From Amanita rubescens (lineage: Eukaryota; Basidiomycota; Agaricomycetes; Agaricales; Amanitaceae): a DNA stretch of 64,000 nt. Positions 52,532 through 63,000 of the stretch are shown piece by piece. The stretch's first letter is position 1. Each line of letters opens with the position of its first letter. A program made the translations under genes and the position numbers. The DNA is taken from NCBI GenBank assembly GCA_015039365.1, contig WION01000059.1:150366-214365 (forward strand). Reading direction: 5' to 3'. Below the pieces are notes generated by a model. It saw only the letters and a program-made list of their open reading frames with translations, made no database searches and was not told the origin of the DNA.

Positions 52532-53783
52532 TTAATTGAAATACGTTTCGTCCTCCCATGCACCTGCGTCGGATTTAATCAAAACCGGAAAAGGGAAAAA
52601 AAAAGAAACCAAGACGCACTTTCCGTTATACTTCTCCAAGCGAGATACAACATACCCACAGCAGCTGTCTCCAAAATAGTGGCTACAAACGACCCATCAG
52701 TCTTGCCATTAGCACCTTTACATATCACTCGATTGAGTAAAAAATAGTCCAATTGGGAAAGCACGAATAGAGCCGCAGCGAGGAGGTAAAAAAACATGGG
52801 TCGAGTTTCTTGCAGGACAGTAAGGACGATGTACGTCATGATAACCAGATATAGAAAGGTCGCACTGAAAATAGAGCGTGTGCGTGAGCGTTCAAAAAGT
52901 TCATTATTCCATATTGGGACCGCGGTGCACGGACCCTGAACAATGTTATGATATGTACTCACGCTGCGGGCCAGATACTCGTCAAGAAGAACAAGGGTAT
53001 ACTCCGTATTGATTGGACTGGGTTGGAAGGTCCACCAAGGGTTTGAGTTACTCCCAGAGCAACGTCGAGAGAAATGTAGGTAGTCCCGCATAGAATAGCG
53101 ATGGTCAACAAGTAAAACGGCTGCGGAAGAATGAGATACGTGTTTGAGAAGTGAAACGATGGGTGTAACGTACGATAAGGCTACTTGGCGTTCCGTCTTC
53201 TACAATTTGAGTGGAGACGATTGCGTTGGCCAGCAACGACCAGAAGAAGGCAGCTACGAAACCAGCGTGGATCGCTGTGAGGACGACGAGGGATGTTGAA
53301 CCTTGTTCGAGGAACGAGCCAGTCGTGAGCAGTTGAAAGGGTAGAGTGAGGAGGTAGAGAATGAGGAAAAAGCGATGCTCGATGCGGCCTAGGGTGAAGG
53401 ATTTATGTAAATGAAGTGTAGGGGGAGGAAAAGTTTGTTGGGCACGCACCGACGGCAGCTTTGCGGCGATTACATAGGTAAATGAGGTAGCTGACAAAGA
53501 GGATGCTTATCCCGCATACGACGATGTTGGCGACGTTGCCTATTGAACCATCGTATCCTACGCGAGGGATTCCACACTGTGGATTGACGCCTACTGGAGC
53601 AGATATTGCCGAGCTGGAGAGGCCGGTGAGGGTTTGAGGTGATAAACGGAGAAGCTTTGGGGGAAAGGAGTTGGTAATAGTAGTCGAGCAAGAGAAAAAG
53701 CGCACTTGACGATAGAAAAGATTACACCAAGGGTAACTGGGAGTAGATGAACAAAGAGGTTGAAAATCGCCAAAGCGAGTCAT
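52532..53783 (-). CDS. CHS7: Chitin synthase export chaperone Chs7
   Basis: Exons 53783-53450, 53388-53174, 53120-52963, 52864-52620 and 52563-52532 (984 nt, 327 residues). The start MTRFGDFQPLC, then YPWCNLFYRQ and VGVNPQCGIPRVG, followed by seven predicted membrane segments (for example VANIVVCGISILFVSYLIYL, LVVLTAIHAGFVAAFFWSLL, YLVIMTYIVLTVLQ), matches the Chs7 family. WRSITE followed by an acidic, Trp-containing tail (SAWEDETYFN) ends the protein. Chs7 is an ER membrane chaperone needed for export of class IV-type chitin synthases. Exon 1 is open throughout; a GTGCGC donor at 53705 within it has no acceptor that keeps frame, so no intron is placed there. Confidence 0.88.
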
Positions 53784-54043
53784 GGTATATGGCTGAAGGG
53801 GGGAAGGTTGAAACGAAAAGTTCTGATCAGGAATTAAAAGTAACTTACGTCCAACCAGTGGGCGAACGGTAGACGGAGACTCGCAGCGATGAGAAGCGGT
53901 GCACGTGTGATTGTTCCTTTATAGGGTACAAAAAACTTAACAATGTAATGTAAAACTAACTAACTCTAATCTATTGTAACGGTATCAGCTTCATTTATGA
54001 AAGGTGAGGCTACAAAAGTTGGGTTAACTGCGTTTATTGAATA

Positions 54044-54478
54044 TTAAAAGGAACCCGCACGAGAAGGAGATATGGCAGTGAGCGGGCTGTCCTTTCCGAC
54101 GTGAGGTAGACAACGATCTCGATGTTGTACCTCGACCTGCCAGTCATTCCAGTCTAGGGTAGCGAGTGCCTCGGCAATGGTAACGCTACGGTTGCGTCCC
54201 AAGTTACACCCCAGTCCGACATGGACAAAATTGAGACCATCATCTTCCGCTTTACGAAGACGTTGGTAAATCTGGATTCTGATGTCGTTAAAGAGTTGTC
54301 TGACTGAAGGAAGAGCGAAAAGCCATTCTTGCATATGAATGAGTTGACCTGTACGACGAGCTTCTGTTCGAAGATCTTTTGGTGGATTTGGAAGAGGACG
54401 AATATCGAAGAGGAGATCTGGTTCTGGTGTTACTAGAGGTCCATTTCGGTGTCCAAACGTCGTAATGCGTAAAAGCAT
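54044..54478 (-). CDS. RapZ C-terminal-domain-like protein
   Basis: A single exon of 144 residues. It contains FGHRNGPL, DLLFDIRPLPNPPK and GLGCNLGRNRSVTIAEALA, followed by VEVQHRD. This trio (FG...G, FDxRxLPNP, GxxxGRxRSVxxAE...HRD) matches the C-terminal domain of bacterial RapZ, which in Escherichia coli binds GlcN6P and small RNAs. Several fungi carry such a domain as a free-standing protein of unknown role. The assignment is by motif memory. It lacks the N-terminal kinase-like domain. Its start codon is 23 bp from that of MDM35. Confidence 0.7.
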   Translation of the reverse strand: MLLRITTFGHRNGPLVTPEPDLLFDIRPLPNPPKDLRTEARRTGQLIHMQEWLFALPSVRQLFNDIRIQIYQRLRKAEDDGLNFVHVGLGCNLGRNRSVTIAEALATLDWNDWQVEVQHRDRCLPHVGKDSPLTAISPSRAGSF

Positions 54479-54501
54479 TTGTTTTCTATTGTTTGTAACT
54501 C
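54479..54501. promoter_or_regulatory. 23-bp divergent start-to-start interval (RapZ-like / MDM35)
   Basis: ATGs lie at 54478 (minus) and 54502 (plus) with 23 bases between them, too short for two separate core promoters with UTRs. Each transcript must start within the other gene's coding region or use a shared initiation zone. Confidence 0.55.
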
Positions 54502-54847
54502 ATGGCTGACAGTCTCAAACCAAAATGTACACCACTAAAGCGAGAATATGACGCTTGCTTTAATTCTTGGTTCGAGGGTTATCTTGAACCAACAGTACCA
54601 CCAGACCAACGAGTTGCTTTTTCAAAGCAAAAAGCTGACGAATTCCAGGCAAAATGTGGAAAGGTCTGGGAACAATATCGTCAATGTGTCCAGGTTTGTG
54701 TATTGTTCCTATCCACCAATCGTAATCTCAAACTAGACACAGGATGCAGTTAAAGAAAAACGCTTGGATAACCTATTAGCCCAAGCTCGCGAAGAATATC
54801 CCTTGACCACTCCACCTCCACCTCCACCCCAAACTCCTCCATCGTAG
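54502..54847 (+). CDS. MDM35: Mitochondrial intermembrane-space protein Mdm35/TRIAP1
   Basis: Exons 54502-54693 and 54743-54847 (297 nt, 98 residues). The twin CX9C motif is complete: C-TPLKREYDA-C and, after about 31 residues, C-GKVWEQYRQ-C. The N-terminus (MADSLKPKCTPLKREYDACF) and FNSWFEGYLE are typical of TRIAP1/Mdm35. The protein partners Ups1/Ups2 in the intermembrane space to shuttle phosphatidic acid and phosphatidylserine, and is imported through Mia40. The tail is Pro-rich (TPPPPPPQTPPS), longer than in yeast. The stop codon is 27 bp from that of the convergent L33 gene. Confidence 0.93.
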
Positions 54848-54874
54848 TAGAGTTACACAACTGTACAATACATT

Positions 54875-55157
54875 CTACCCTTTTTTGGTCTTTTTGCTCT
54901 CAACAAACAAAACCCTCCGCTTCACTAGTACATTGACGTTAGAAACCCATATGGACGACGACAACGACGATCCACTCACCAACTGGATCATATTTCACCG
55001 CTGACAACTTGGGACCTATCCGTAATCTCTGCGTGGAATAAAAAAACCCAGTTTGAGCAGTCGATATTAGGCGAACGATGAGTGTTCTGCAATTTTCAGT
55101 AAATATCAAACTAGGAGTTTTTACAAGGACATACCGAGCCTTGGTTTTACCCGCCAT
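54875..55157 (-). CDS. Mitochondrial ribosomal protein bL33m
   Basis: Exons 55157-55135, 55086-54980 and 54924-54875 (180 nt, 59 residues). The sequence begins MAGKTKARTLIVRLISTAQT, continues GFFYSTQRLRIGPKLSAVKYD and ends VVKRRVLFVESKKTKKG, a full-length bL33 with the usual STAxTGFFY and basic tail. It belongs to the large subunit of the mitoribosome. Introns are 48 and 55 nt; the first exon is only 23 nt. The gene lies back-to-back with the methyltransferase (33 bp between start codons). Confidence 0.9.
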
Positions 55158-55190
55158 GTGGAAGAAATCGGACTCGTGTCACATTGTCAC
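55158..55190. promoter_or_regulatory. 33-bp divergent start-to-start interval (bL33m / methyltransferase)
   Basis: ATGs are at 55157 (minus) and 55191 (plus). It is the fourth divergent pair in the window with less than 40 bp between start codons. Confidence 0.55.
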
Positions 55191-56407
55191 ATGTCGACGT
55201 TTGCTCAAGCTTCATTCAATGCCTCCATCTACTCTTCTGCTCGTCCAACTTATCCCGGAAAACTTTTCAAACGTATTCTAGGCTATCACAAACGATCTCC
55301 AGGAGGTGCAGGATTTGACCTCGCTCTTGACTTGGGTTGCGGAACCGGTACGTAGGAATGCCGTTATCATTATGACCCGTAGCTTACTTAGTACGCGCAG
55401 GACAAGCAACCCGCCACCTCATGCCATTCCCCCGTATCATCGGTATAGACACTTCCGAAACAATGCTATCCACTGCTCGCACGCTCTTCTCCTCCCCTCC
55501 CTGGTCAGAAAAAATCTCGTTTGCAAACGGCAGCGCGGAAGACCTCTCCAGCCTCGGCATTCAAGACGGAACGGTCGATCTCATGATCTCAGCTCAAGCT
55601 TGCCATTGGTTCGATTGGTCAAAAATATGGCCTGAGACGCGTCGCGTGTTGAAAAAAGGTGGATGTGCTGCGTTTTGGGTACGCCCCCTCCTCCTTCATA
55701 ACCGCGCCGTCCCTCACCCTAATTCTTAGATCTATTCTGAAATAAGATTGTCTGCTTATCCGTCTTTATCTGAGTCCATCACGCAGTATGCTCAGGGTAC
55801 GGACCCTAGTTCTTCGCTTGGACCGCATTTTGAGCGGCCAGGTCGTACGATCTTGGAGAGGCATCTATTGGACGTTCCTCATCCTTCCACTATCCTTCCT
55901 TCGTCTTCTTCGTCGTCATCGATTGCGGATCCGACAGGTTGCGGGTTGGGCGACGTCGAACGCGTTTTTTTCGCGGGACTTGCGCCGCCAGAGGCGTTGA
56001 ATCTACCATCTACGACGCGGTTACCCCGTCGTGCCGACTTGGATGCCACACCTGTCACGAAAGTGGAGCATAACCCGATTATCTTGACCAAGTCTTTGAC
56101 GTGGCTAGAGTTGCTTGCTTACCTTCGATCGTGGAGTGCTCTCCACAACTATCTTGAGCAGTATCCCCAAGACAAGGAGACACCCGTTGATCAAAGGTTT
56201 TTAGAAGAGGACACGAAAGCGTTGGAAGGTGGGGAGAAGTGGTTTGACATGGCTGTGGAGTTGGGCGCGGTCAAGAGTGGTGATATTGCCATCAGATTCT
56301 GGAAGGATCTAAGGCAAGGTGTTTCGGATGCTGGTAGGAAATCGGGTCTGTTGGATGAAATAGATGTCGAGTGGCCCGTGGCCATGATACTTGTACGACG
56401 GACCTGA
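55191..56407 (+). CDS. SAM-dependent methyltransferase (type 11, Crg1/trans-aconitate methyltransferase-like)
   Basis: Exons 55191-55347, 55401-55678 and 55730-56407 (1113 nt, 370 residues). Motif I is LALDLGCGTGQATRHL (split by the first intron), followed by IIGIDTSETMLSTAR, then ISFANGSAEDL and VDLMISAQACHWFDW (motif III region) and LKKGGCAAFW. The N-terminus FAQASFNASIYSSARPTYP is typical of the fungal family that includes yeast Crg1 and Tmt1. Substrate is not predictable: trans-aconitate, lipids and small acids are known substrates in the family. A Ser-rich loop (residues about 215-235) interrupts the C-terminal half. Confidence 0.85.
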
Positions 56408-57352
56408 GCTATCCCGTACGTGTCTGGATTTTCTTTAATGCGAGCATTTTTATCATTAAAGACGGAAAATTATTGCCGACCTCGCTACGCTCCTGCTGCC
56501 ATAGCAAGCGTAGCGTAATAGTGCGTCTCCAAGACCCTAGTCGTCATCGTTCATTTCCCATGTTCCGAAGCTGATGTGGGCCTAGCTTTATGGAACCTTT
56601 TATCGTCACCTGGATTGCTGTGGACTCTTGGGCGGCTCCAGACCTCCGTTGGGCGATCTGTGCAAGGAACAAGAGCTCACTCTTGAGGAAAGCCCAGATT
56701 GAGACATGTACCACTCAAGGCGGTGCGATCTGGATTATCTCGCGCACGTCAGAAAGCTCAAAATAACTAACCGCTCTTTCACCGCGGCGCTGTTGGTTGC
56801 TGGTACAGTTATCGTTATGATACGTATGTCTTTTGAACGGGATTAGGTTGTAATTGACACCGAGGGACGGAACATAAAACTGATACACTTGATTTAACCG
56901 CTGGTTGGGAGATTACGATAGCGGCCGCGATAAGTCCTTTTCCTGCAAATGGATAAAAGTGGGACCGTCCAAATACGATTCCACGTTCATAACACGGTCC
57001 GATGGTGAGATTGTGAAACGGTGAATAACGTAAGATCCTAATCCGTCGCCACCGGGCGATTTCGTCTGGATGTACATATGTATGTCAGAATGTAGGTTGA
57101 CTGCTGGCTTTGTTCAAGTGAAGCGACTTAGTAGCCGGGTACGGTTGAATCAACCGAGACCGAGGTCGGGACAGGCCGGGACATTAACCTTACAATCAAC
57201 GGTGCCGAACAAAGATAGAAGGTAACTAAGCAGCCACTTTGACTACATATTGTTGCGAGGCGATGCCGGCAAACCCTTTTAACGTGACCGTAACGTTAAC
57301 AAATGGAGAACAAGATGAATAGCCACATGACTATATAATATAGCCTCCAGGT
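56408..57352. other. Intergenic, no gene seen
   Basis: No coding signal longer than about 60 codons and no recognised repeat. Near 57330-57345 the plus strand has ACTATATAATATAG, a possible TATA region for the gene starting at 57353. Confidence 0.45.
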
Positions 57353-58414
57353 ATGTGCCCCGTTGCCCTCCTCATGTCCGTAACCATAGCAGCTCTCCCT
57401 CCCACAGTAAACGACCTTCCCCCAGACCAGCGTACTCGTCTGCTCAGGTCAACTAGAAAACTAGGAAATGTCCTCGGCGCCACACCTCATGTTATCGACC
57501 ATCACGACTCCCTGCTGGCAGGTCCCTCAAAACGTAGGGATAACACCCTATTCTCGCATTCTGCTTCCTCCTCTGTAACTTCTTTGGCAGCGGTTACCAC
57601 CACCCACATCTCGGACAACCTCTTCGCCGCGCCTATTGAGCCCGCAGCGACTGGAGGCCATAAGAGGCGAAACTCAAAGGAGCTTCCCCGCTTACTGGTA
57701 CTCCGCTTGCAATCTGTCCCACCGCCTGCCTCTGAACCCGTAATAAAAACTCTAACACCATCTTCGTCTACCTCACTCAATCTCTCCGTCCCTGCTCCTC
57801 TTTCTCTTCCACCTCGGCCCTTATCGATGAGCATGATCCCTCCATCTCCCGCTCCAACGATGGACTCTTTCAACCTAGACGGCCCGGATAACATTCGTCG
57901 CAGACGCATGGCCAAGCTGACACGTACGCTGGGGGAAAACATCCCCACCGAACTCGTCTTCCCGCGCCACCACCACAAATCACCGTCAGAGCCCACTCCT
58001 CGCGGTATATTTACGTTCGGGACGGAGAGGAACACCGTGCCTCTCGCCGTAAGGCCCATACCGCCACATCCATCACAGTTTCTTTCCCAAAATACATCCT
58101 CAGGCGAGGAGACGAAATCGCGCCCATTGCCACCTATCCCACAGTCTCCACGGAACGCAACTGTGCAGAGGAGTAGGAGCCTTACGGTCGGCGCACAAAC
58201 GAGTCGGACTGGTACCCCTCCTGGTAGTAGGCGTGTAGGGAAGAAACGATCTTCACCTCGCATACCAGAGGAAGCCCCCTTCTCGTCTATCCGGGCTCCT
58301 ATTCCTGATCCAGATGAGAAACCGCAGAGAAGCTGGGATGGCGAATGGAATATCAAAGATGCCGAAAAACGTGCCATGGCATTGAGGAATCTTAAAAAGA
58401 ATCGGGGATATTAG
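57353..58414 (+). CDS. Conserved low-complexity protein of unknown function
   Basis: An intronless 353-codon ORF. Most of it is Ser/Pro/Thr/Arg-rich and predicted disordered. Two short related motifs stand out: RLLRSTRKLGNVLG (about residue 30) and RRRRMAKLTRTLGENIP (about residue 185), each a basic amphipathic stretch with (K/R)LxRTLGxx. The C-terminus ends RSWDGEWNIKDAEKRAMALR, a Trp-containing, charged block. I recall basidiomycete proteins with the same repeated KLxRTLG pattern and a terminal WxGEWN, all uncharacterised. A degenerate inverted copy of its last codons is at 36745-36660. MCPVALLMS at the start may not be the real N-terminus; an ATG at 57374 is an alternative. Confidence 0.65.
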   Translation: MCPVALLMSVTIAALPPTVNDLPPDQRTRLLRSTRKLGNVLGATPHVIDHHDSLLAGPSKRRDNTLFSHSASSSVTSLAAVTTTHISDNLFAAPIEPAATGGHKRRNSKELPRLLVLRLQSVPPPASEPVIKTLTPSSSTSLNLSVPAPLSLPPRPLSMSMIPPSPAPTMDSFNLDGPDNIRRRRMAKLTRTLGENIPTELVFPRHHHKSPSEPTPRGIFTFGTERNTVPLAVRPIPPHPSQFLSQNTSSGEETKSRPLPPIPQSPRNATVQRSRSLTVGAQTSRTGTPPGSRRVGKKRSSPRIPEEAPFSSIRAPIPDPDEKPQRSWDGEWNIKDAEKRAMALRNLKKNRGY

Positions 58415-59180
58415 TCGTTTTTTCGTTTTTTTTCTTCCTTCGCATTGACATCACGCACTATTTTTTTTCTTTCTTTCTTTCTGTCTAGATTTGTTATGAT
58501 CCAACAACTCACTGCATGTATCCTAATCTTACCGCTCATCTTCATACAATACAACTGGCATCACCATATGCATAATCTATTGCAATCTGTACCGTACTGC
58601 ATTTTCCCCCTGTTTTTAGCACATCATGCACAGCGCCGTATCCATAACTTGAAAATATACAGCCATGCGACGTGTTTCGTCGCGCGCGACCAGTGTACTA
58701 TACTCATCATCTCATCTCAGTTGCGAGGGTCAAAGTGTGCGTTTTGAGTCGAATATTCTTAGCGATGCCAAGACGCCGTCAACGTTATCACTGCAGGGCG
58801 GCGGCCCCTACGGCGCCACATGCGCGCAACGACGGTGTATCAGCGATGCGAGGGATGCCTGCGCCCAATGGCCAATGATAGCCATTCATAATCACGAGAC
58901 CATCATGATCACTACTATCACATATCAGCGCTGGCGCTCTTGATCGATACCGGCCTTTACATTGACAGGCGATGAAGAATAGCAGTGCAATAGAGTTCAG
59001 CACTTTGCCTTGTTGCAACATCGAGAGATCATACACATTTGCAAAGAAGTAGAGACATGAAGCTATCGCCGATGATTTGTGTGCTGCGTACTAAGACGCA
59101 GCCCATACCGAACTGCTGCTGCGTGGAACCCGTAATATGGTTTCTCCGAGAAGACGTGCAGACCAGCTATGATTATTAAC
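58290..59180 (-). repeat. Source-side partner of the inverted duplicate at 35965-36745
   Basis: It covers the last roughly 40 codons of the gene ending at 58414 and its 3' flank. On the minus strand the order of shared blocks is the same as on the plus strand at 35965-36745. The gene is intact here, so this side is likely the original. Confidence 0.8.
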
Positions 59181-60042
59181 ATAATCGATGGCGAGAATAT
59201 CGCCCAAATCACCCAGTAATCATCCCCAGTATCCAGCTAGAGGAAGCGTGCCATATACTACGAGTCCCAAGTTTTCGCGGACCAGGGAGAAGGGGGTACT
59301 GCGGCACGATCCTAGTCTTGGAATACACCAAGGTATTGCCGATCCATTTAGTATGTGTTCGCGGTCTAATTTAAAGTATGGCGCTTGCAACTTCATCCTT
59401 TCTGAAGACTAAACAATCATGAAGCTCGTCGTCCTTGGATGAAGCGGGTGCAGCGTGTACTGGTGGCATAGAAGGTTTTAGGCGAATTTCCGTGCCCGTC
59501 GTCTCTTCAACGATCGTCGTGGCGAGACTCGGATCGATAAGCTAAAAAAGTACATTACGCAGCAAAGCGTCGTATAGATGCTGTAGGGGGGCGCACGGAA
59601 GCTGGTGGTGCAGTAGAGGCCGTAAGGTTCGTGTGGAGTTGCGTACGGATGATGCGTACGGCTGGTGAGGACTGGGCTCAATCATATGGCTTGGCGTGTG
59701 GTGCTGAGGGGGCTGGTTAAGTGCGCCGGGCTGAGTGTCGTCCACGGGCGGCCACTGCAGAATAACCGAGCACAAAGAGGAGCGAGAGATAAGAGAATTT
59801 CAGTGAACAAGAATAATATGGGCAGTTCACATGAACCACAGGCACGTCAGCATTGAAGGTGCTGATGATGAGTTAGAGATGGTATAGTCCAAGGAAGACG
59901 TATGAACTGGAGCCGCGATCACAGAAGTGCCGAACTTGAACATGATTGATATCCAGGTCCTTGCATACAGTGTCAGAATTGTTGTTGCATTGGGCACATT
60001 TGGATATTAATGATACATGATCAACTAAATAAGTTTAAAGGA
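59181..60042. other. Intergenic, no gene seen
   Basis: Only short open stretches are visible. The right end contains the 3' flank of the NACHT-WD40 gene. Confidence 0.4.
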
Positions 60043-63000
60043 TCAGGCATGTGGAGCAAAAGAGGAAGGCCACTTTGTGCCGACATTAAGGTGAGGAGGG
60101 TAGGAAATTGAAATGCTTCCTTGGGGACTAATAACAAATGTATTACTTGGAAATGGTAGATAGGGACGAAAAAGAGGTGATATCCAAAAGAATGGGTAAT
60201 TGTCTACAGTTATCCATCCATCCTGCTTAAATACGAAATGTTTCAAGTGTGAAAGAGGGTGGGGTGTGTGGGGGAAGATGTGATCGTTGTATTTTGCATA
60301 GGTCAATCCACGGATTGTGTGATCGTTTGAGCCAGAGACGATGCGGGTGCCATCCGGAGAGAACGCGACCGACGTAACGTAAGATGTATGACCCTCAAAC
60401 GGACCAGCTACAACGTCCCCACTGCGTGCGTCCCATACTTGGATTGTGTGATCGTGTGAGCCAGACACGATGCGAGTGCCATCCGGAGAGAATGCGACCG
60501 ACGTGATGTAAGATGTGTGACCTTCAAACGGACCAGCAACAATGTTCCCACTGCGTGCGTCCCATACTCGAATTGTGCGATCGTATGAGCCAGAGACAAT
60601 GCGGGTGCCATCCGGAGAGAACGCGACCGACCTGACGGAATTTGTGTGACCTTCAAACGGACCAGCAACAACGTCCCCACTGCGTGCGTCCCATACTCGG
60701 GTTGTGCGATCGTCTGAGCCGGAGACAATGCGGGTGCCATCCGGAGAGAATGCGACGGACCTGATGTAATCTGTGTGACCTCCAAACGGACCAGCAACAA
60801 CGTCCCCACTGCGTGCGTCCCATACTCGGATTGTGAGATCGTATGAGCCAGAGACAATGCGGGTGCCATCCGGAGAGAATGCGACGGACCTGATGTAAGA
60901 TGTGTGACCCTCAAACGGACCAGCAACAATGTCCCCACTGCGTGCGTCCCATACTCGGATTGTGCGATCGTCTGAGCCAGAGACAATGCGGGTGCCATCT
61001 GGAGAGAATGCGACCGACGTGATGTAACCTGTGTGACCTTCAAACGGACCAGCAACAATGTCCCCACTGCATGCGTCCCATACTCGGATTGTATGATCAT
61101 CTGAGCCAGAGACAATGCGGGTGCCATCCGGAGAGAATGCGACGGACCTGATGTAAGATGTGTGACCCTCAAACGGACCAGCAACAACGTCCCCACTGCG
61201 TGCGTCCCATACTCGGATTGTACGATCGTCTGAGCCGGAGACAATGCGGGTGCCATCCGGAGAGAATGCGGCCGACCTGATATAATCTGTGTGACCTTCA
61301 AACGGACCAGCAACAATGTCCCCACTGCGTGCGTCCCATACTCGGATTGTGCGATCGTGTGATCCAGAGACGATGCGGGTGCCATCCAGAGAGAACGCAA
61401 CCGACCTGACGGAATTCTTGTGACCTTCAAACGGACCAGCAACAATGTCCCCACTGCGTGTGTCCCATACTCGGATTGTGTGATCCTCTGAGCCAGAGAC
61501 GATGCAGGTGCCATCTGGAGAGAATGCGACCGACGTGACGTAATCTGTGTGACCTTCAAACGGACCAACAACAACGTCCCCACTGCGTGCGTCCCATACT
61601 CGGATTGCGTGATCCTCTGAGCCAGAGACGATGAAGGTGCCATCCGGAGAGAATGCGACCGATGTGACGTAATCTGTGTGGCCTTCAAACGGGCCAGCAA
61701 CAATGTCCCCACTGCGTGCGTCCCATACTCGGATTGTGCGATCGTCTGAGCCAGAAATGATGTGGGTGCCATCCGGAGAGAACGCAACCGACCTGACGGA
61801 ATTCGTGTGACCCTTGAACGGACCAGCAACAACGTCCCCACTGCGTGCATCCCATACTCGGATTGTGTGATCATCTGAGCCAGAGACAATGCAGGTGCCG
61901 TCCGGAGAGAATGCGACCGATGTGATGTCATCTGTGTGACATTCAAACGGACCAGCAACAATGTCCCCACTGCGTGCGTCCCATACTCGGATTGTGCAAT
62001 CGTCTGAGCCAGAGACAATGCGGGTGCCATCCGGAGAGAATCCTACTGAGAAGACCATCGCATTTGTCTTCCGCAAAACGATTGCTGCACTTTGCCATTC
62101 CTTCATTGCCCTACCCTCCACCTCCATAAGCCCTCGCATATATCCCCAGTAGTTGACATATACTGAACTCGATTTTGCACAGAATGGTACTGCTGAAATG
62201 TAGATGTGGGGTGTACTGCGCATGCATGCTCCACCAGCAAATCGTGCCACGAATGACGCTGCATCAGCAATTTGTTTCATTGTATTACCCGGAAAATCCT
62301 TTCCGGTATATCTCAGTTTCCGAGTCGAGCATGATGTGGCAGATATCCTCACCTTCAACCCGTTCTGCACCTGTCGCAGTATATCGGCTCCCATCAAGAT
62401 CCGTTTCTCAAGGTTCAGTACCTCCATCCAAAATAACAGCTGTTTCCTCAAAAAATTGTCGAGATTCTTGTGGACCGCCTCGCTGGAATTGCCCTTTTGG
62501 AGATGCTCACCCCAGTACCGACACGCGTATGAGAGGGTGGGGGAGATGTGTTTCCTGACTCGGTCTTCTAGGTCTGGCACATCCTCGTCGAATAAATATG
62601 ATGACTCAAGGTCACAGATATTGAACCGCAGCTGTGCTTTCATCACATCGAAGCAACCATTCGCAAGTAGTTCGTGGTGCTGAGCCGCATTGCAATGGAA
62701 CTGTTTAGATCGATCGCGTTGAAGGATATAGTCGGGAAACGATGCATGGAAAGGGGCGACTAGTCCATGTACACCTTCTTGAACGAATAGAACCGACCGC
62801 AATGGTTCCAGCGAAGCTCGAAGTGTATCTTTCGTTAGAGACTGGAGCGACGCAATTGTCTTGAGCGACACGGGTTCCCTCGCGCATACGACCGTCCAGA
62901 GGGTGAGGCGAATATTATCTATTTCATCTGCTTCAAGATCATCGTCGAAGGCTGCGGAGAGAACGCTCTTGTATAATTTATCCAGTTCTTGATGCTGTTT

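Noticed and set aside
60408..62030. A 540-codon open frame overlapping the WD40 repeats in another frame
   Set aside because: It exists because the 129-bp unit is a multiple of three and lacks stops in that frame. The amino-acid pattern is a mechanical repeat of no known domain, while the WD40 frame is clearly real.
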